Assembly (NCBI GenBank): GCA_010909165.1
Contig: MU008162.1
Coordinates: 1,984,001 to 2,048,000 of the forward strand
From: Anthoceros angustus
Taxonomy: Eukaryota; Streptophyta; Anthocerotopsida; Anthocerotales; Anthocerotaceae
Reading direction: 5' to 3'
Length of the DNA stretch: 64,000 nucleotides
Numbering within the stretch: the first letter of the stretch is position 1; each line of letters opens with the position of its first letter. Under the pieces are notes generated by a model, which searched no databases, was not told where the DNA came from, and was given only the letters and a program-made list of their open reading frames with translations. This document shows, one piece after another, positions 1 to 10,572 of this stretch. The translations under genes were made by a program, and so were the position numbers.

Positions 1-1434
1 AGAAGAAGGCACGTATCCCAGTGAGGAAGGGTAGGATGATGCTAGGTTGTCTTGATGAGGCACGAACTCTGCAGGGTGGTGAAGTTTTCATTCAAATTTC
101 TCCTCTGGCTACAGATTGTGGTGTGATGGAAGACAGCAATCTGTCTCAAGTAATTGTAGATGGAAAAGTTTCGACTTACATTGTGACAGGGGATGTAATT
201 GTCACCAGAAGTCCTTGCCTGCACCCTGGTGATATCCGACGGTTGCGTGCGGTAGACAAGCAGAGTTTGAGGCATATGGTGGATTGTGTGGTGTTTCCTC
301 AAGTCGGCATCAGGTACTTGCTCCTCAGGAATGAGGACTGCTTGAACGCTGGCCCTCTTTTTTTCTTCCTTTCCTGTTCACGATGTTCCCTTTCTAATAA
401 ATTGCCATCTATGATCAGGCCTCATCCCAGCGAATGTTCAGGTGGTGATTTGGATGGAGACGAGTATCATGTAATCTGGGACCCTCGCCTGATTCCTTCA
501 AAAGTGGACGCACCTATGGACTACAAACCACCTCCAGATACAAAACTGGATCATATACCTACGATTCAGGTACTGCTCATTCACATGCTTATTTGAAAAG
601 CACACGGTAGGGCTTGAACATATCTCATGGTCTCCCCCCTTCATGCAGGAAATCAAAACTTTCCACGCAGATTCTTCTATGAACCCGGCACTTGGTGTCA
701 TCACAAATGCGCATGTTGTTATGGCAGACAAATCTCCTGCCCGAGCTCGAGACAAACGGTGTGTGCAACTCGCAGAGTTGTGCTCAATTGCCGTTGATTT
801 TCCTAAAACAGGTATTCCAGCGTATCTACCAACGGACCTGAAACCCAAAGAGTACCCAGATTTTATGGAAAAGGAGCACACAGAGATCACGTATGAGTCC
901 ACCACTATCTTGGGAAAGCTCTGGAGGCAGGTCAAACGGTCAGGACTGGAGTTACTTCCAGAGTTTATATCTCCGACAAAGGACTCTATATCCCGAGCCT
1001 TTAGTCCCTCTTTTGTTGTAGATGGGTATCAGGATTATCTAGAGATCGCGGAAATTCATAAGAACTGGTACGACAAGAAGCTGATTGGATTGATGAATCG
1101 GTATGGGATCAAGAGTGAGTCTGAGATCTGTTCAGGTTTCATTTTAGGCCTGTCTCCTCGATATCGCAAGCGGGGTGCGGACGAACAGGAGAGAATTGCT
1201 GGGGTCATGAAAATTCTCTCCAACGAAGCGAGGACGACCTTCGAAGACGACCAGGGCAACGAACAGGAGGCCAATGCGAAGGTTTCGGCCTATTATTATG
1301 TGACTTATCACGAGACCTACTACGAGAAGAGTTTATCAGCAAGTGGGTCAAATGTGCACCTGCTGAGTTTCCCATGGCTGTTTTGGGAGCGGCTCGTGAG
1401 CATCAAGGGAGCCAAAGGTGCCCCAGCCCAGTGA
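1..1434 (+). CDS. RNA-dependent RNA polymerase (RDR1/2/6 type), 3' part
   Basis: This is the C-terminal part of a eukaryotic RNA-silencing RNA-dependent RNA polymerase, which copies single-stranded RNA into double-stranded RNA for Dicer. The window starts inside the gene, with the frame open from position 3. I read exons 1-313, 419-569 and 649-1434, with GT-AG introns 314-418 (105 nt) and 570-648 (79 nt). The catalytic DLDGD motif lies at 447-461, just after the first intron, in the context ECSGGDLDGDEYHVIWD. Splicing restores GIRPHPSECSGGDLDGD, the spacing typical of plant RDRs. The last exon carries the helical C-terminal domain and ends with SFPWLFWERLVSIK near the stop, as expected for RDR1, RDR2 and RDR6. 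The catalytic DLDGD signature argues against the RDR3-5 clade. The subtype cannot be decided from this fragment. Confidence 0.93.
314..418 (+). other. In-frame intron of the RDR gene
   Basis: The intron starts CAG|GTACTT and ends ATGATCAG|G. It is 105 nt long, a multiple of three, and has no in-frame stop, so retention would insert 35 residues directly before the catalytic motif instead of causing truncation. Confidence 0.75.
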
Positions 1435-2254
1435 CTTTTTTCTTTGGGCAGCGTTGGCTTGATGATCTGATACGACCTCTTTCCAAGCATTTTCTGCAGA
1501 GGTGGAATAGATACTTCAGTAGAATTTTGTCTCTGTCGCCTGGGGAGGTTCTCTACAAGATTTTGAAAACCAAGTGTATCCCATCTGATCATTTCCCTCA
1601 TAGAGTTATCTATGAGGGTGACATCATGCCTTCCTGATCACTAGGAACAGGGTAGTCTAATTGCATCATCCTGCGTGGGCCACAGGCTGATCTCTTTGCT
1701 TGCTCTCTCTGTGATTGCCTTCAATGCGCAGTAGGAATGTCTAGTCAGGAGACTTCAAACTTTAACCATTTCAAGACCTGCAGATTGTTACTGACGTTTG
1801 GATGACACCACTCTCGGAGCACCCTTGCTTGTAGTAGACCTAATACCTTTCTACTCCATCGAGCTGTTCCCTGGTGGTGGTACTCCACCAGACTGAAGTT
1901 TGGTTGCTGGTGGTAGTCCTCTACCAAACTGTTTTTTAGGATAACTATACAACTTGGCTGAAAGAGTGTGTGGACTTATTTGTTGTCGGACTCCATTGTA
2001 CGGAATCCAACGATATCATTTGTTCCTTCATTTAGGTACCCATTAACTTTGGTGGTTACATTTAGGTACCATTAACTTTGATGGTCTCATAGCACAAGCT
2101 GAGTATATTTTATTATTATTTTAGAATATTATTTTTATTTTCATTCAAATAATATCTAAACAAGGTATATAGGACTTTATAATATTTATAAATGACCATA
2201 AAAATCCTATTGTTTATGTGGCCTTTTGGATACGCACCGTACTATGGCTGAATT
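1435..2254. other. Intergenic, no gene seen
   Basis: This is the 3' flank of the RDR gene. It becomes strongly AT-rich after about 2100. An imperfect repeat of CTGGTGGTGGTACTCCACCA type lies at 1868-1930, and the phrase TTTAGGTACCATTAACTTTG occurs twice at 2032-2085. No coding signal is visible. Confidence 0.6.
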
Positions 2255-2640
2255 GACATACTATAACTTAAATGTGGCTGAATTGACATACTATAACTTA
2301 AACTATCTTTATAAGACAAAGAGGATACACTGAATTGACATACTATAACTTAAACTATCTTTATAAGACAAAGAGGATACACTGAACCGATATACTAGAA
2401 CTTAAACTATCTTTATAAGACAAAGAGGATACACTGAACCCCGATATACTAGAACTTAAACTATCTTTATAAGACAAAGAGGATACACACCATACTTTGG
2501 GACAAAGAGGATACACACCATACTCGTGGCTGAACCGACATACTAGAACTTAAACTATCTTTATAAGACAAAGACATCGTAAGTCTAGAACTTAAACTAT
2601 CTTTATAAGACAAAGACATCGTAAGTCTCCGCGTAAGTTT
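2255..2640. repeat. Tandem repeat, about 50-60 bp units
   Basis: About six imperfect copies of a unit containing ACTTAAACTATCTTTATAAG and ACAAAGAGGATACAC follow one another. The first copies carry TGAATTGACATACTATA and the later ones TGAACCGATATACTAGA, so at least two variants are present. The last two copies are shortened and end in GACATCGTAAGTCT. Confidence 0.85.
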
Positions 2641-2850
2641 ACCATATCTAAGGCATTAGTTTATCAAAGCTATGGCTCATGCAATAGCCCATGTTGATTA
2701 GAGCAACATTACCAGATCTAACAGTTTATCAAATCTATGACTCATGCGATAGCCCGTTGTATGATTAGCCCGATATTACCAGATCTAAGGCATTAGTTTA
2801 TCAAGTCTATGGCTCACGCGATATCCGTGTTGATTAGCGCGACATTCCGC
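2641..2850. repeat. Degenerate tandem repeat, about 60 bp units
   Basis: Three imperfect copies contain CATTAGTTTATCAA, TATGGCTCATGC and a GATAGCCCGTGTTGATTAG-type segment. They abut the preceding array. The end (2850-2900) shows a further short doublet around CCGCTACGCTGTTTGTTTACCG. Confidence 0.7.
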
Positions 2851-3745
2851 TAGGTTGTTTGTTTACCGCAATATGCCGCTACGCTGTTTGTTTACCGTTC
2901 GGTTAAGGGTAGAGACTATTACAACAATTATACCACTTGATTCAAATTGAGGGTAAACCAAAAATTTCTTAGAGGATTTGTACAAAGTTCCTTATGGAGG
3001 ACTTTGGAAAGGATTTCCACAACACCGACATTCTTCAGAGGAGACTTTAATTATACAACTTGGCTTAGATAAAGGGTTAACCAGGGAGGATTTTCCACAA
3101 TTCCTTAATGTGAGGATTCTTAGTGGATTTTATGGAGTTCTTCAACAAAGCTTTTTCACAAGACTTCTTGAATTGCAATAATTTTGATCAAATATTCCTT
3201 TTGGATTGCCTATTGAATATAAGAGCATTGAAATTCTGCATATATATGACACCCACTATGTACTTGCCCCAATAAAGTGCATTCTTGGAATGAGAAAGAA
3301 AATAGTAATAAATAATACCTTTGACTTGTCCATAAACTTTTCCTATGCTTCTCTCTCTCTAGGATTACAAGTTTGGGTAGTTCTACCATTTGTTCCTTCC
3401 CCATAGGTCATTCTTGAGGAGGATAACATACATACTGGTATATTGTATTTATCCTACATGTTTGATTAGTTTATATTCCACTTAATATTTATGGGCCCCT
3501 AATGGCCTTACAATAGCAAACATGTAAGGGAGTTTGTGGCTAAAATGTACTCTTTTTTATGAATTCTTACTTATTATAGGGACTTGTGGCTAAAATGTTC
3601 TCTTTTGTTGAATTCTTACCCTTGGACCAGGGTGCACATACACAAAGATGAGATAAAAACTTCACACTTAAGTAGCCTACGGGTGGATCAATACCGGGAT
3701 GGGGTGCCATCCTTTTAGTAGTTTGAAAAGTTTGTAAAATGTCCC
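2851..3745. other. Intergenic, AT-rich
   Basis: Only short open frames of 60-70 codons occur, without recognisable content. A GTGGCTAAAATGT(A/T)CTCTTTT phrase near 3536-3610 is an outlying relative of the array at 3885-4125. Confidence 0.5.
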
Positions 3746-3835
3746 AATATTTGGGCACGCTGGCCTCCCTGGTGCAAGGTCTAAAGCACGAGATTCTCCA
3801 CTTGATAATGATAATGATTATTAAGGTAATGATAA
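3746..3835 (+). repeat. Dispersed repeat end, copy 1
   Basis: The segment with GGTCTAAAG, CGAGATTCTCC and a GATAATGATAATGAT tail closely resembles the segment at 15850-15930. The simple tail following a conserved body suggests the 3' end of a retroposed element. Confidence 0.55.
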
Positions 3836-3884
3836 TTATAATGATTATTATTGTAGCTCGTGGCGAAAATATCTTCCTTTTTAT

Positions 3885-4125
3885 GAACTCATGGTTTATT
3901 GACCAAACTCATGGCTAAAAAGTCCTCCTTTTTATCAACTCATAGCTCACTAAGAGAGCTCATGGCTTATATGTACTCCTTTTTATCAACTCATTCCTCA
4001 TGGGGGAGCTTATGGCTAAAAAGTCCTCCTTATTATGAACTCATAGCTCACTAAGAGAGCTCATGGCTAAAATGTCCTCCTTTTTATCAACTCATTCCTC
4101 ATGGGGGAGCTTATGGCTAAAATGT
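3885..4125. repeat. Tandem repeat with CTCATGGCTAAAA phrase
   Basis: Four to five imperfect copies contain GCTCATGGCTAAAA, GTCCTCCTTTTTATCAACTC and either CATAGCTCACTAAGAGA or CATTCCTCATGGGGGA. Two subunit types alternate, so the higher-order period is about 110-115 bp. Confidence 0.8.
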
Positions 4126-4129
4126 GCTT

Positions 4130-4790
4130 GCTAGGGAAGGCGGGTCCCTTCCATTTAGGGAGCGCCCTTATACCTTGCTCAATGGGGTTTCGCTTTGGGC
4201 AGACCTATTTTTAACTCGGGGGATCAGGTTTCGGTTGCTGATGTGGTTGTAACCGATCGCACCCGGGAGAGTGTCTGCGAACATGTTATTCTTAACCCTC
4301 CAGGTTGGGCGGCGGAAGGATGCACGACGGCTAAGGTCCACAAGTACTCTCCTATGTAAGACGGCCATGCCTTCGTCCCCCTTGCCATTGAGACTCACGG
4401 AGCCATGGGCAAGGATTTCTCTAGTTTCGTCAAGGCCTGCGCCAAGGCTTATCATAGCCGCAGGAATGTGGTTGGCCTCCCCCTTTCTTGTATTGTTGCT
4501 TTCTTCCGGCAGAGGGTTTCCATCGCTCTGCAGAGGGTGTTGGCTAACGCAGTATATAGAACGACAGCGAGCCCAGGAGATGCAGCTTCTTCAACACCGG
4601 TGGTAAGTAGGCCTTTTCACATCCCTGACCACGAAGTTCTTCGAGCAACTGGTAGTTTTGAAATGCGTGAATGTGGGGCTAGTCCCCCTGGCATGGTGTC
4701 CTTCATTGGGTTTTTCCCCCTTTGTTTTTGGGTGGATGGGTTTTTCCTATCTCTTTTTTTATAATAAAGTCTTCTTTTCCAAAACAAAAC
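4130..4790 (+). mobile_element. Retroelement remnant with endonuclease-like domain, copy 1
   Basis: Reading + frames with one stop and small shifts gives GDQVSVADVVVTDRTRES, HAFVPLAIETHGAMGKDF and FFRQRVSIALQRVLANAV. I recognise this as the C-terminal region of a retroelement protein common in plant genomes, probably non-LTR. The pattern ADVVV followed by HAFVPLAIETHG resembles a PD-(D/E)XK nuclease core, which is inference. It is followed by a non-coding 3' tail (about 4600-4785) with GGGTTTTTCCCCC and a TTATAATAAAGTC end. The same tail occurs at 6340-6460 and on the - strand at 15060-15255. The copy is a pseudogene. Confidence 0.6.
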
Positions 4791-5369
4791 CACACTACTA
4801 TTGGACTACAAATGATGTTATTGAACTCGTATATTTTCATCTTGATCTTCCCAAATAAAAACTATGCGTATTTTTCAATAATCTAGACATTATCTATCAA
4901 ACCCCTTAATCTCAACATTATCTATCAACCTTGCAATGGAAGACTAAGAAGGAGAAGTTACCCTTTTTGAGAGCTGCTCGTGCCGTAGGCCAAGTGGCTT
5001 TCTTTTGTGGGGATGAATTGGTGGTGTTTAGCCCTGATTCAAGCATTTTCATTGACATTGTTGATTGATTGAAGATTATTTGCCTTGTTTGAATTTTACC
5101 TTTGCATTCGTCTAGACTATTTTACCATATTTTAGTCCCATAACGGAAATGCATCCTTAATGGACTTAAATAAAACTATTTTTCTTCCTTCTTGCCTTTC
5201 GTATTACGTTCTAAGATTGTAAAACTTTTCCCAATATTTTCATCTTAATCTTCCCAAATAAAAACTAGCTATACTTTTCAATAATCTATATACATTATCT
5301 ATGAACCCTGTCATTTGTCTTATAATAATCTATCAAACGCACAATCTGAACATACTCTTCTTACAGGTC

Positions 5370-5960
5370 GTTCAATCAGGGCGGACTTATACCTTGTCCG
5401 TGGCGACCAGGTTGTGGTGGCGGATGTAGTGGTTCGACCCTACACGTGGCCTACCTCACGGTCATCACCAACCGTCAGCTGGGTGCGGCCGCTCTCAAGG
5501 TCCGCAAGTATAGCGGGATGCAAGCGGGCCACCTCTTTATCCGCTTGCTCTAGAAACGATGGGGCAATGGTGAGGACTTTGACAAATTCATCAAGTCTTG
5601 TGCCAAAGCTTACCATGCTGTGAGCATAGTGCATCCCTCTCGTACTTCACGGCCTCCCCGGGTTTCTATTGCTCTTCAACGGCGCTCTCAACGGCGATTC
5701 TCCATAAGGCGGCGACGGTGGGTGATGCCTTTTCCTCTTCCTCTGTGGTTTGCAGGCCGTTTATTCTACCTGCATATGACATTGTGGGTGCATTCTCCAT
5801 AAGGCGGCGACGGTGGGTGATGCCTTTTCCTCTTCCTCTGTGGTTTGCAGGCCGTTTATTCTACCTGCATATGACATTGTGGGTGCGGTTGGTCACTTTA
5901 GGTAGGGAGCTCAGTTGCTCCTCTTCACTCCGACCCCCGGGTCCCCATTTGTTGTCCCTT
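5370..5960 (+). mobile_element. Retroelement remnant with endonuclease-like domain, copy 2
   Basis: This is a second decayed copy of the protein region at 4130-4600. It reads IRADLYLVRGDQVVVADVVV, then after a frameshift LGAAALKVRKYSGMQAGHLF, then KSCAKAYHAV and RVSIALQR. The order of blocks is the same as in copy 1. A 95-bp tandem duplication (5697-5886) interrupts its end. It carries several frameshifts and no intact frame. Confidence 0.6.
5697..5886 (+). repeat. 95-bp exact-type tandem duplication
   Basis: Two adjacent copies of a 95-bp unit begin ATTCTCCATAAGGCGGCGAC and end GACATTGTGGGTGC. They are almost or fully identical, so the duplication is younger than the element it lies in. Confidence 0.9.
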
Positions 5961-6339
5961 CCTAGATGGTCTCTTTCCATCGTTCTTTCACCTCAATAAA
6001 TCATCTCACAATCTGAACATTATCTATCAACCTTTAGTCTTGGAACAATTTATTAACTCCATAGTCTAAGCGCTATCTATCAACCCTGCGTGTAGCTTTA
6101 TGTTCTAAGATTACAAAACTAAAAAATTCTAATGATTTCGAATATTTTCATCTTGATCGTCCCAAATAAAAACTATCCTACTTTTCAATAATGTAAACGT
6201 TATCTATCAACGTATAATTTAAACATTATCTATCAAATCTGCCTTAATTTTATGTTCTAAGAATGTAACATTAGAAAACCAAGATTGTAAAATTAGACCC
6301 CATAATCTATACACTATGTATCAACCCTTCCTTCATGTA

Positions 6340-6460
6340 TGTGATCGTGGGGGCTAGTCCTCCTGGCAGGGTGCCCTTCGTTGGGTTTTTCCCCCCTTTG
6401 TTTTTGGGGTGGATGGGCTTTTCCCTTCTTTCTTATATAATAAAGTCTCCTTTTCCATTG
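6340..6460 (+). mobile_element. Retroelement 3' tail, copy 3
   Basis: GGGGGCTAGTCCTCCTGGCA, GTTGGGTTTTTCCCCCCTTT and TATATAATAAAGTC reproduce the tail at 4670-4785. No protein-coding part is attached. Confidence 0.6.
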
Positions 6461-6960
6461 TATCAACCCTTCCTTTCGTTTGATAGTCTAAGATTGTAAC
6501 ATTACAAAACTAAGATTGTGGAATTAGACCCCATAATTTATATTTTATGTATCAACCCCCTTAAGACAATAAAATTGCAAAACTAAGGTTGTAAAATTAG
6601 ACCCCATAATCTATACATTATGTATCAACCCTGCCTTTCGTTTTCCGTTTTAAGATTGTAAAATTAGAATGTTGCTATCATTTTCATTTGGCATGCATCT
6701 GTTGGGAAATCAAACCTGATTTATTGCTTGAAAGGTAATTACCTTAGTCATTACACTTCATCCACTACTATTGGTTAAAATAAAAACACCTAAAGGATGG
6801 ACTACAAACGATATTGCTGCCCTAGTATATTTTTATCTTTATCTTTGGAGATAAAAGCTGTCCATACTTTTCAATGACCTGAATATTTTTTAATAGTCTA
6901 AGCATTATGTATCAACCTCGCTTTTTGTTAACCGCTTTAAATTGGCAAAACCACATGAGC

Positions 6961-7705
6961 ACGGACATATCCATGAAAAAACAGATAATATACAATTAAA
7001 AGAACAGACAAATAGATACATAGCTATTGTATTCTTAAAATTTCTCCACACGCGAATGAGCGGAGCCCGCTCCTATCCATGAGCCTGGGCGTTGAGATGC
7101 GGTTGGTGATGACTGGAACCCCGCATTAGGTCTGTCCTACCGTGACGTAGGTTGGGAATGACGTAGTTGCCATATGGCAGGCAGTGAAGCTGCTGGCGGC
7201 CGGCAGCTCGAATGCCCGAACGCGCGTCCAGATTCTTCCACTGCTGGCTCTGGCTCTGGCTCTGGCTCTTCCCTGCTCCTGCTCCAGATCAGGGTCCAAT
7301 GGTCCAATGGTCCAATTGGCATCACACCCACAAACTTATTCTTGTATCCGCGCACAGCTCGCCTGGAAAACGGCATTGGCTGGGCAGCCGTAGCTCACAT
7401 GTGCATGAGTGGATTATGGTTAAAGCAGTCGGTGCCATCTGGAGGCCGGGTTCCATCTGCCATGGGGCTCCGTCAGCCTGCTTCCTCTTCACAGGAGGCC
7501 CTCCTGGCACCGGTATCTTCATCCCCATCCTCATCCTCTGCAGACCCCAGAGCTGCGGGCAGTGTTAGTGTGTCTCGCAGATTGTGTGCGTGAGGAGAAT
7601 GGGCGCGCAGGATTCCGAAGCAGATCGAGCAGACACCGTTTCCGAGGCCAGGAATATTACTCCTAGCTCCCCCCGTGAGGCAAGCGGTGCGGATGAGAAA
7701 GCGGG
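6961..7705. other. 5' flank of the lectin kinase gene
   Basis: Composition changes from AT-rich to GC-rich at about 7050. A (CTGGCT)n run lies at 7245-7272 and GGTCCAATGGTCCAATGGTCCAATTGG at 7293-7319. No convincing TATA box or upstream gene is visible. The real promoter probably lies here. Confidence 0.4.
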
Positions 7706-10167
7706 ATGGAGGAAAGGGCAGATGAGGGGAAGAATGTCGCGGGGTTCGGGTTTCGGTGTAGTGTGTTGGTGAAGGTGATCCTGTTGTTCGTTGTGGGCTT
7801 TCCCGTGTCATCGTTTGCACAGAATGTGGACTTGTGGATCCCGTGGTTCAACTCCTCCGCCCTCTCCTGCTCCGGATCCTTCCGATTCACGGCCGACCAG
7901 TCTGCCGTGGAGATGGGGAAGGTGGATTCCGGGGCGGAATTTCTCAGCGCCAGGGCAATGTACAGCCGGCCCGTGCAGCTCTACGACGGGAGGTCCATGG
8001 CCTCCTTCTCCACCTCCTTCCTCCTCTCCATCGAGGGAGCTCGGAATTTCACTCTAGGGGATGGCATCGCATTCCTCATAGCTCCCGCCACAGTTACAGC
8101 TGCGTCTGCGAACGCATCCGGGGGAGCTCTGGGTCTGTTCCAGGTCTTGCCCACGGGGGACTCCGTGTTGGGCGATGGGACCAGGATCGTGGCTGTGGAA
8201 TTCGACACCTTCACCGACGCCTGGGACATGGGCGCGGGACACCACGTCGGGCTGGACATCAACAGTGTGGCATCCGCGACGCAGGCTCCTTTCCCCGACG
8301 GCTTCGCCATCGGGAGCGGGAAGATGGGGGTCTGGATCGACTACGACGCCGATGCCCTGCAGCTCGAGGTGCGGCTGATGCAGCAGCAGAGCGTGACCTC
8401 GAGCTCAGAGCCGGCCATGGACAAGAGCAATGCTACCCTGGTGCTCGCCTACTCCAACTTCAATCTCTCCGCCTTCGTGGAAGATTCCTCCTACGTGGGA
8501 TTCTCAGCCTCCGGGACGGCCCAGCACGCGGAGGTGAACCGGATCTCCTCCTGGCACTTAGCCACATCCGGGCTGCGCTCTCCTGACGCCCCGTCCCTTC
8601 CCAAGCCAGAGCGCAAGAGCAGCAGCGGCCTCCCGTCCACAGGGGAGAAGGCCGCTGTCGTCGCTGCCGGGCTTTTGGTGGCCGTCTGCCTCGGGGTGGG
8701 CGCCATAGCCTTCCCGGCCCTGCTGCGGAAGAGGAGCCACGAGCGCAAGGGGGATGCGCATGGGGATGCCGGCATTGGCATGGGAAGCTTCCCGGAAATC
8801 GGGAAGAGGAAGAGGAGGCTGCAGAGGAGGAGGCTGCTGGACGACGCGGGGTGGAGCGGGTCGGAGCTCGGGCTGGCCGGGCCCAGGAGGTTCTCGTACA
8901 AGGAGCTGAGCGTGGCGACCAGGGGGTTCAGCCAGACGGTGGGGAAGGGGGGGTTCGGGACGGTGTTCAAGGGGGTTCTTCCCGACGGCTCCCTGGTGGC
9001 CGTGAAGCAGGTCGGGGAGGACTCCAGCCAGGGGGAGCGGGAGTTCAAGGCGGAGGTGACCATCATCGGGAGGCTGAGGCACAGGAACCTGGTGGAGATG
9101 AAGGGATGGTGCCACGAGCAGGGGGAGCTGCTGCTGGTGTACGACTACATGCCCAATGGCAGCCTGGACCGGTACCTGTTCAGATGCGGGAACAGCGGTG
9201 CCGACCTCCCACCCCTGGACTGGACCCAGCGCTTCAACATCATCAAGGGCGTGGCCGCTGCCCTGCTCCACCTGCACGAGGAGTGGGATCAGCCCGTGGT
9301 GCACCGGGATGTCAAGGCCAGCAATGTGATGCTGGATGCCGACATGAATGCCAGACTCACTGATTTCGGGCTTGCCCTCCTCATGCCCAGCAGCAAATAT
9401 TCCCAGACCGTCACCATAACAGCAGGTATGAGCAATGCTGTACACGCAAGCACAGGCTTGACATGTCGTAGGTTTAGGACAGGAATGGAGGTATGGAGGT
9501 ACATTACATCCTTACTCACCTGGCTTCTCCTTCCTTCCCTTGGCTTGCTTCTCGTGTTGCCGTTGGTGCAGGGACTCCAGGGTACTTGGCGCCAGAATGC
9601 ACCTACACGGGCAAGGTGAGTGCCGAATCGGACGTGTTCAGCTTCGGGGCAGTGGTGCTGGAAGTGGTGAGCGGCAGGAGGCCCGTGGACATGAGGAGAC
9701 CTCCGGCCGAGAGGTCGCTGGTGATGTGGATGTGGTCCCTGCACGCGCAAGGGGGGGAGGGGGCTCTCCTGCAGGCGGTGGATGCCACCCTGACGCCGAG
9801 CTGCAGCCGGGACTGGGAGCAGGTGACGCGGGTGCTCAAGGTGGGCCTGCTCTGCGCGCTGCCGCATCCTGAGGGCAGGCCTCCCATCCGCCTGGCGCTG
9901 CAGTACCTCATGGGCGTGCAGCCCATCCCGCCGCTGCCTGCATGCGGGCCCGTCTCGCTCTTCGGGGTCAGCACTTCTCTGGATCGCCTCGACATCGCCT
10001 CCCTCATGACCATGACCACCAGGGAGTTGAGCACTTGCTCGCCATCTCGCAGCAGACAGCCGTCCCTCAGGAGTTTACCATCACTGCCTCTCCTGCACAA
10101 CAGGATGCAAGACGAGGAGTCAGGATCCGTATCATGCCAGTGGTCCTCCTCGACGTCTCCAAGGTAG
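7706..10167 (+). CDS. L-type lectin receptor-like kinase
   Basis: This is a plasma-membrane receptor kinase with an extracellular legume-lectin domain. The model is exon 7706-9425 plus exon 9572-10167 (intron 9426-9571, GTATGA...GTGCAG), 771 residues. A signal peptide lies at about residues 18-38. The lectin domain runs about 40-290 and contains VAVEFDTFTDAWDMGAGHHVG. A transmembrane helix lies at about 315-338, followed by RKR. The kinase domain is complete: GKGGFGTVFKG, VAVK (Lys434), HRDVKASN (Asp535), DFG (Asp553), then across the intron AGTPGYLAPE and SDVFSFG. The first Met was chosen because the next in-frame Met is beyond the signal peptide. The intron splits the activation segment. 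A C-terminal Ser-rich tail of about 70 residues is not conserved. The ligand is unknown. Confidence 0.93.
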
Positions 10168-10572
10168 CTGCACCTGTGATGCAAACGAGTGGCAATGTCA
10201 AGTCACACCACACCGGACTCGACAGGGCAGGACAGCAGCAGAAGCACAAGCACACTCTCCGCCTACAAACTTGTTGCTATTCAACCTTTTATGTAACGTA
10301 ATGTACATCAAAATCTGACCTCCACTATATCCTACTCCCATTTGCCTCTATGTTAGCAGCCATAGAAACTTAAAAGTTTCCGTCCAGCAGCAATAAATAT
10401 TCTACAAACTTCTGTCCGACCAGGATTCCGCCAAAAAAAGCCCAGCCTCCCGTCTCGTGCCACCTGCGCAGAGTGGCACTCAGGAGAGGAGCACACATCA
10501 TGGTCAGCAAAATTAATCTTAGTTCTATCTCTCGTCCTCTCGTCGCCTAGGAGCTAGCCTAGCTCCAGTGCA
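10168..10572. other. Convergent 3' intergenic region
   Basis: This lies between two genes that end toward each other. A possible poly(A) signal AATAAA for the kinase gene lies near 10391. No gene is seen. Confidence 0.5.

Larger units (their letters stand above)
4870..6960. repeat. Scattered short repeat (ATTATSTATCAACC)
   Basis: A short phrase of the type CATAATCTATACATTATGTATCAACC recurs about eight to ten times (near 4890, 4915, 5290, 6015, 6075, 6200, 6310, 6540, 6610 and 6900). It is often preceded by TTCTAAGATTGTAAAA and AAAAACTATCCTACTTTTCA. The stretch has no other visible function apart from the retroelement remnants listed separately. Confidence 0.6.

Noticed and set aside
2978-3181. 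67-codon frame with some protein-like look
   Set aside because: Too short, no recognisable domain, in AT-rich repeat-bordered DNA.
8558-9445. Long open frame of 295 codons on the - strand across the lectin kinase gene
   Set aside because: It is an antisense shadow of a GC-rich exon. The + strand carries complete lectin and kinase motifs, and the - strand reading has no recognisable content.
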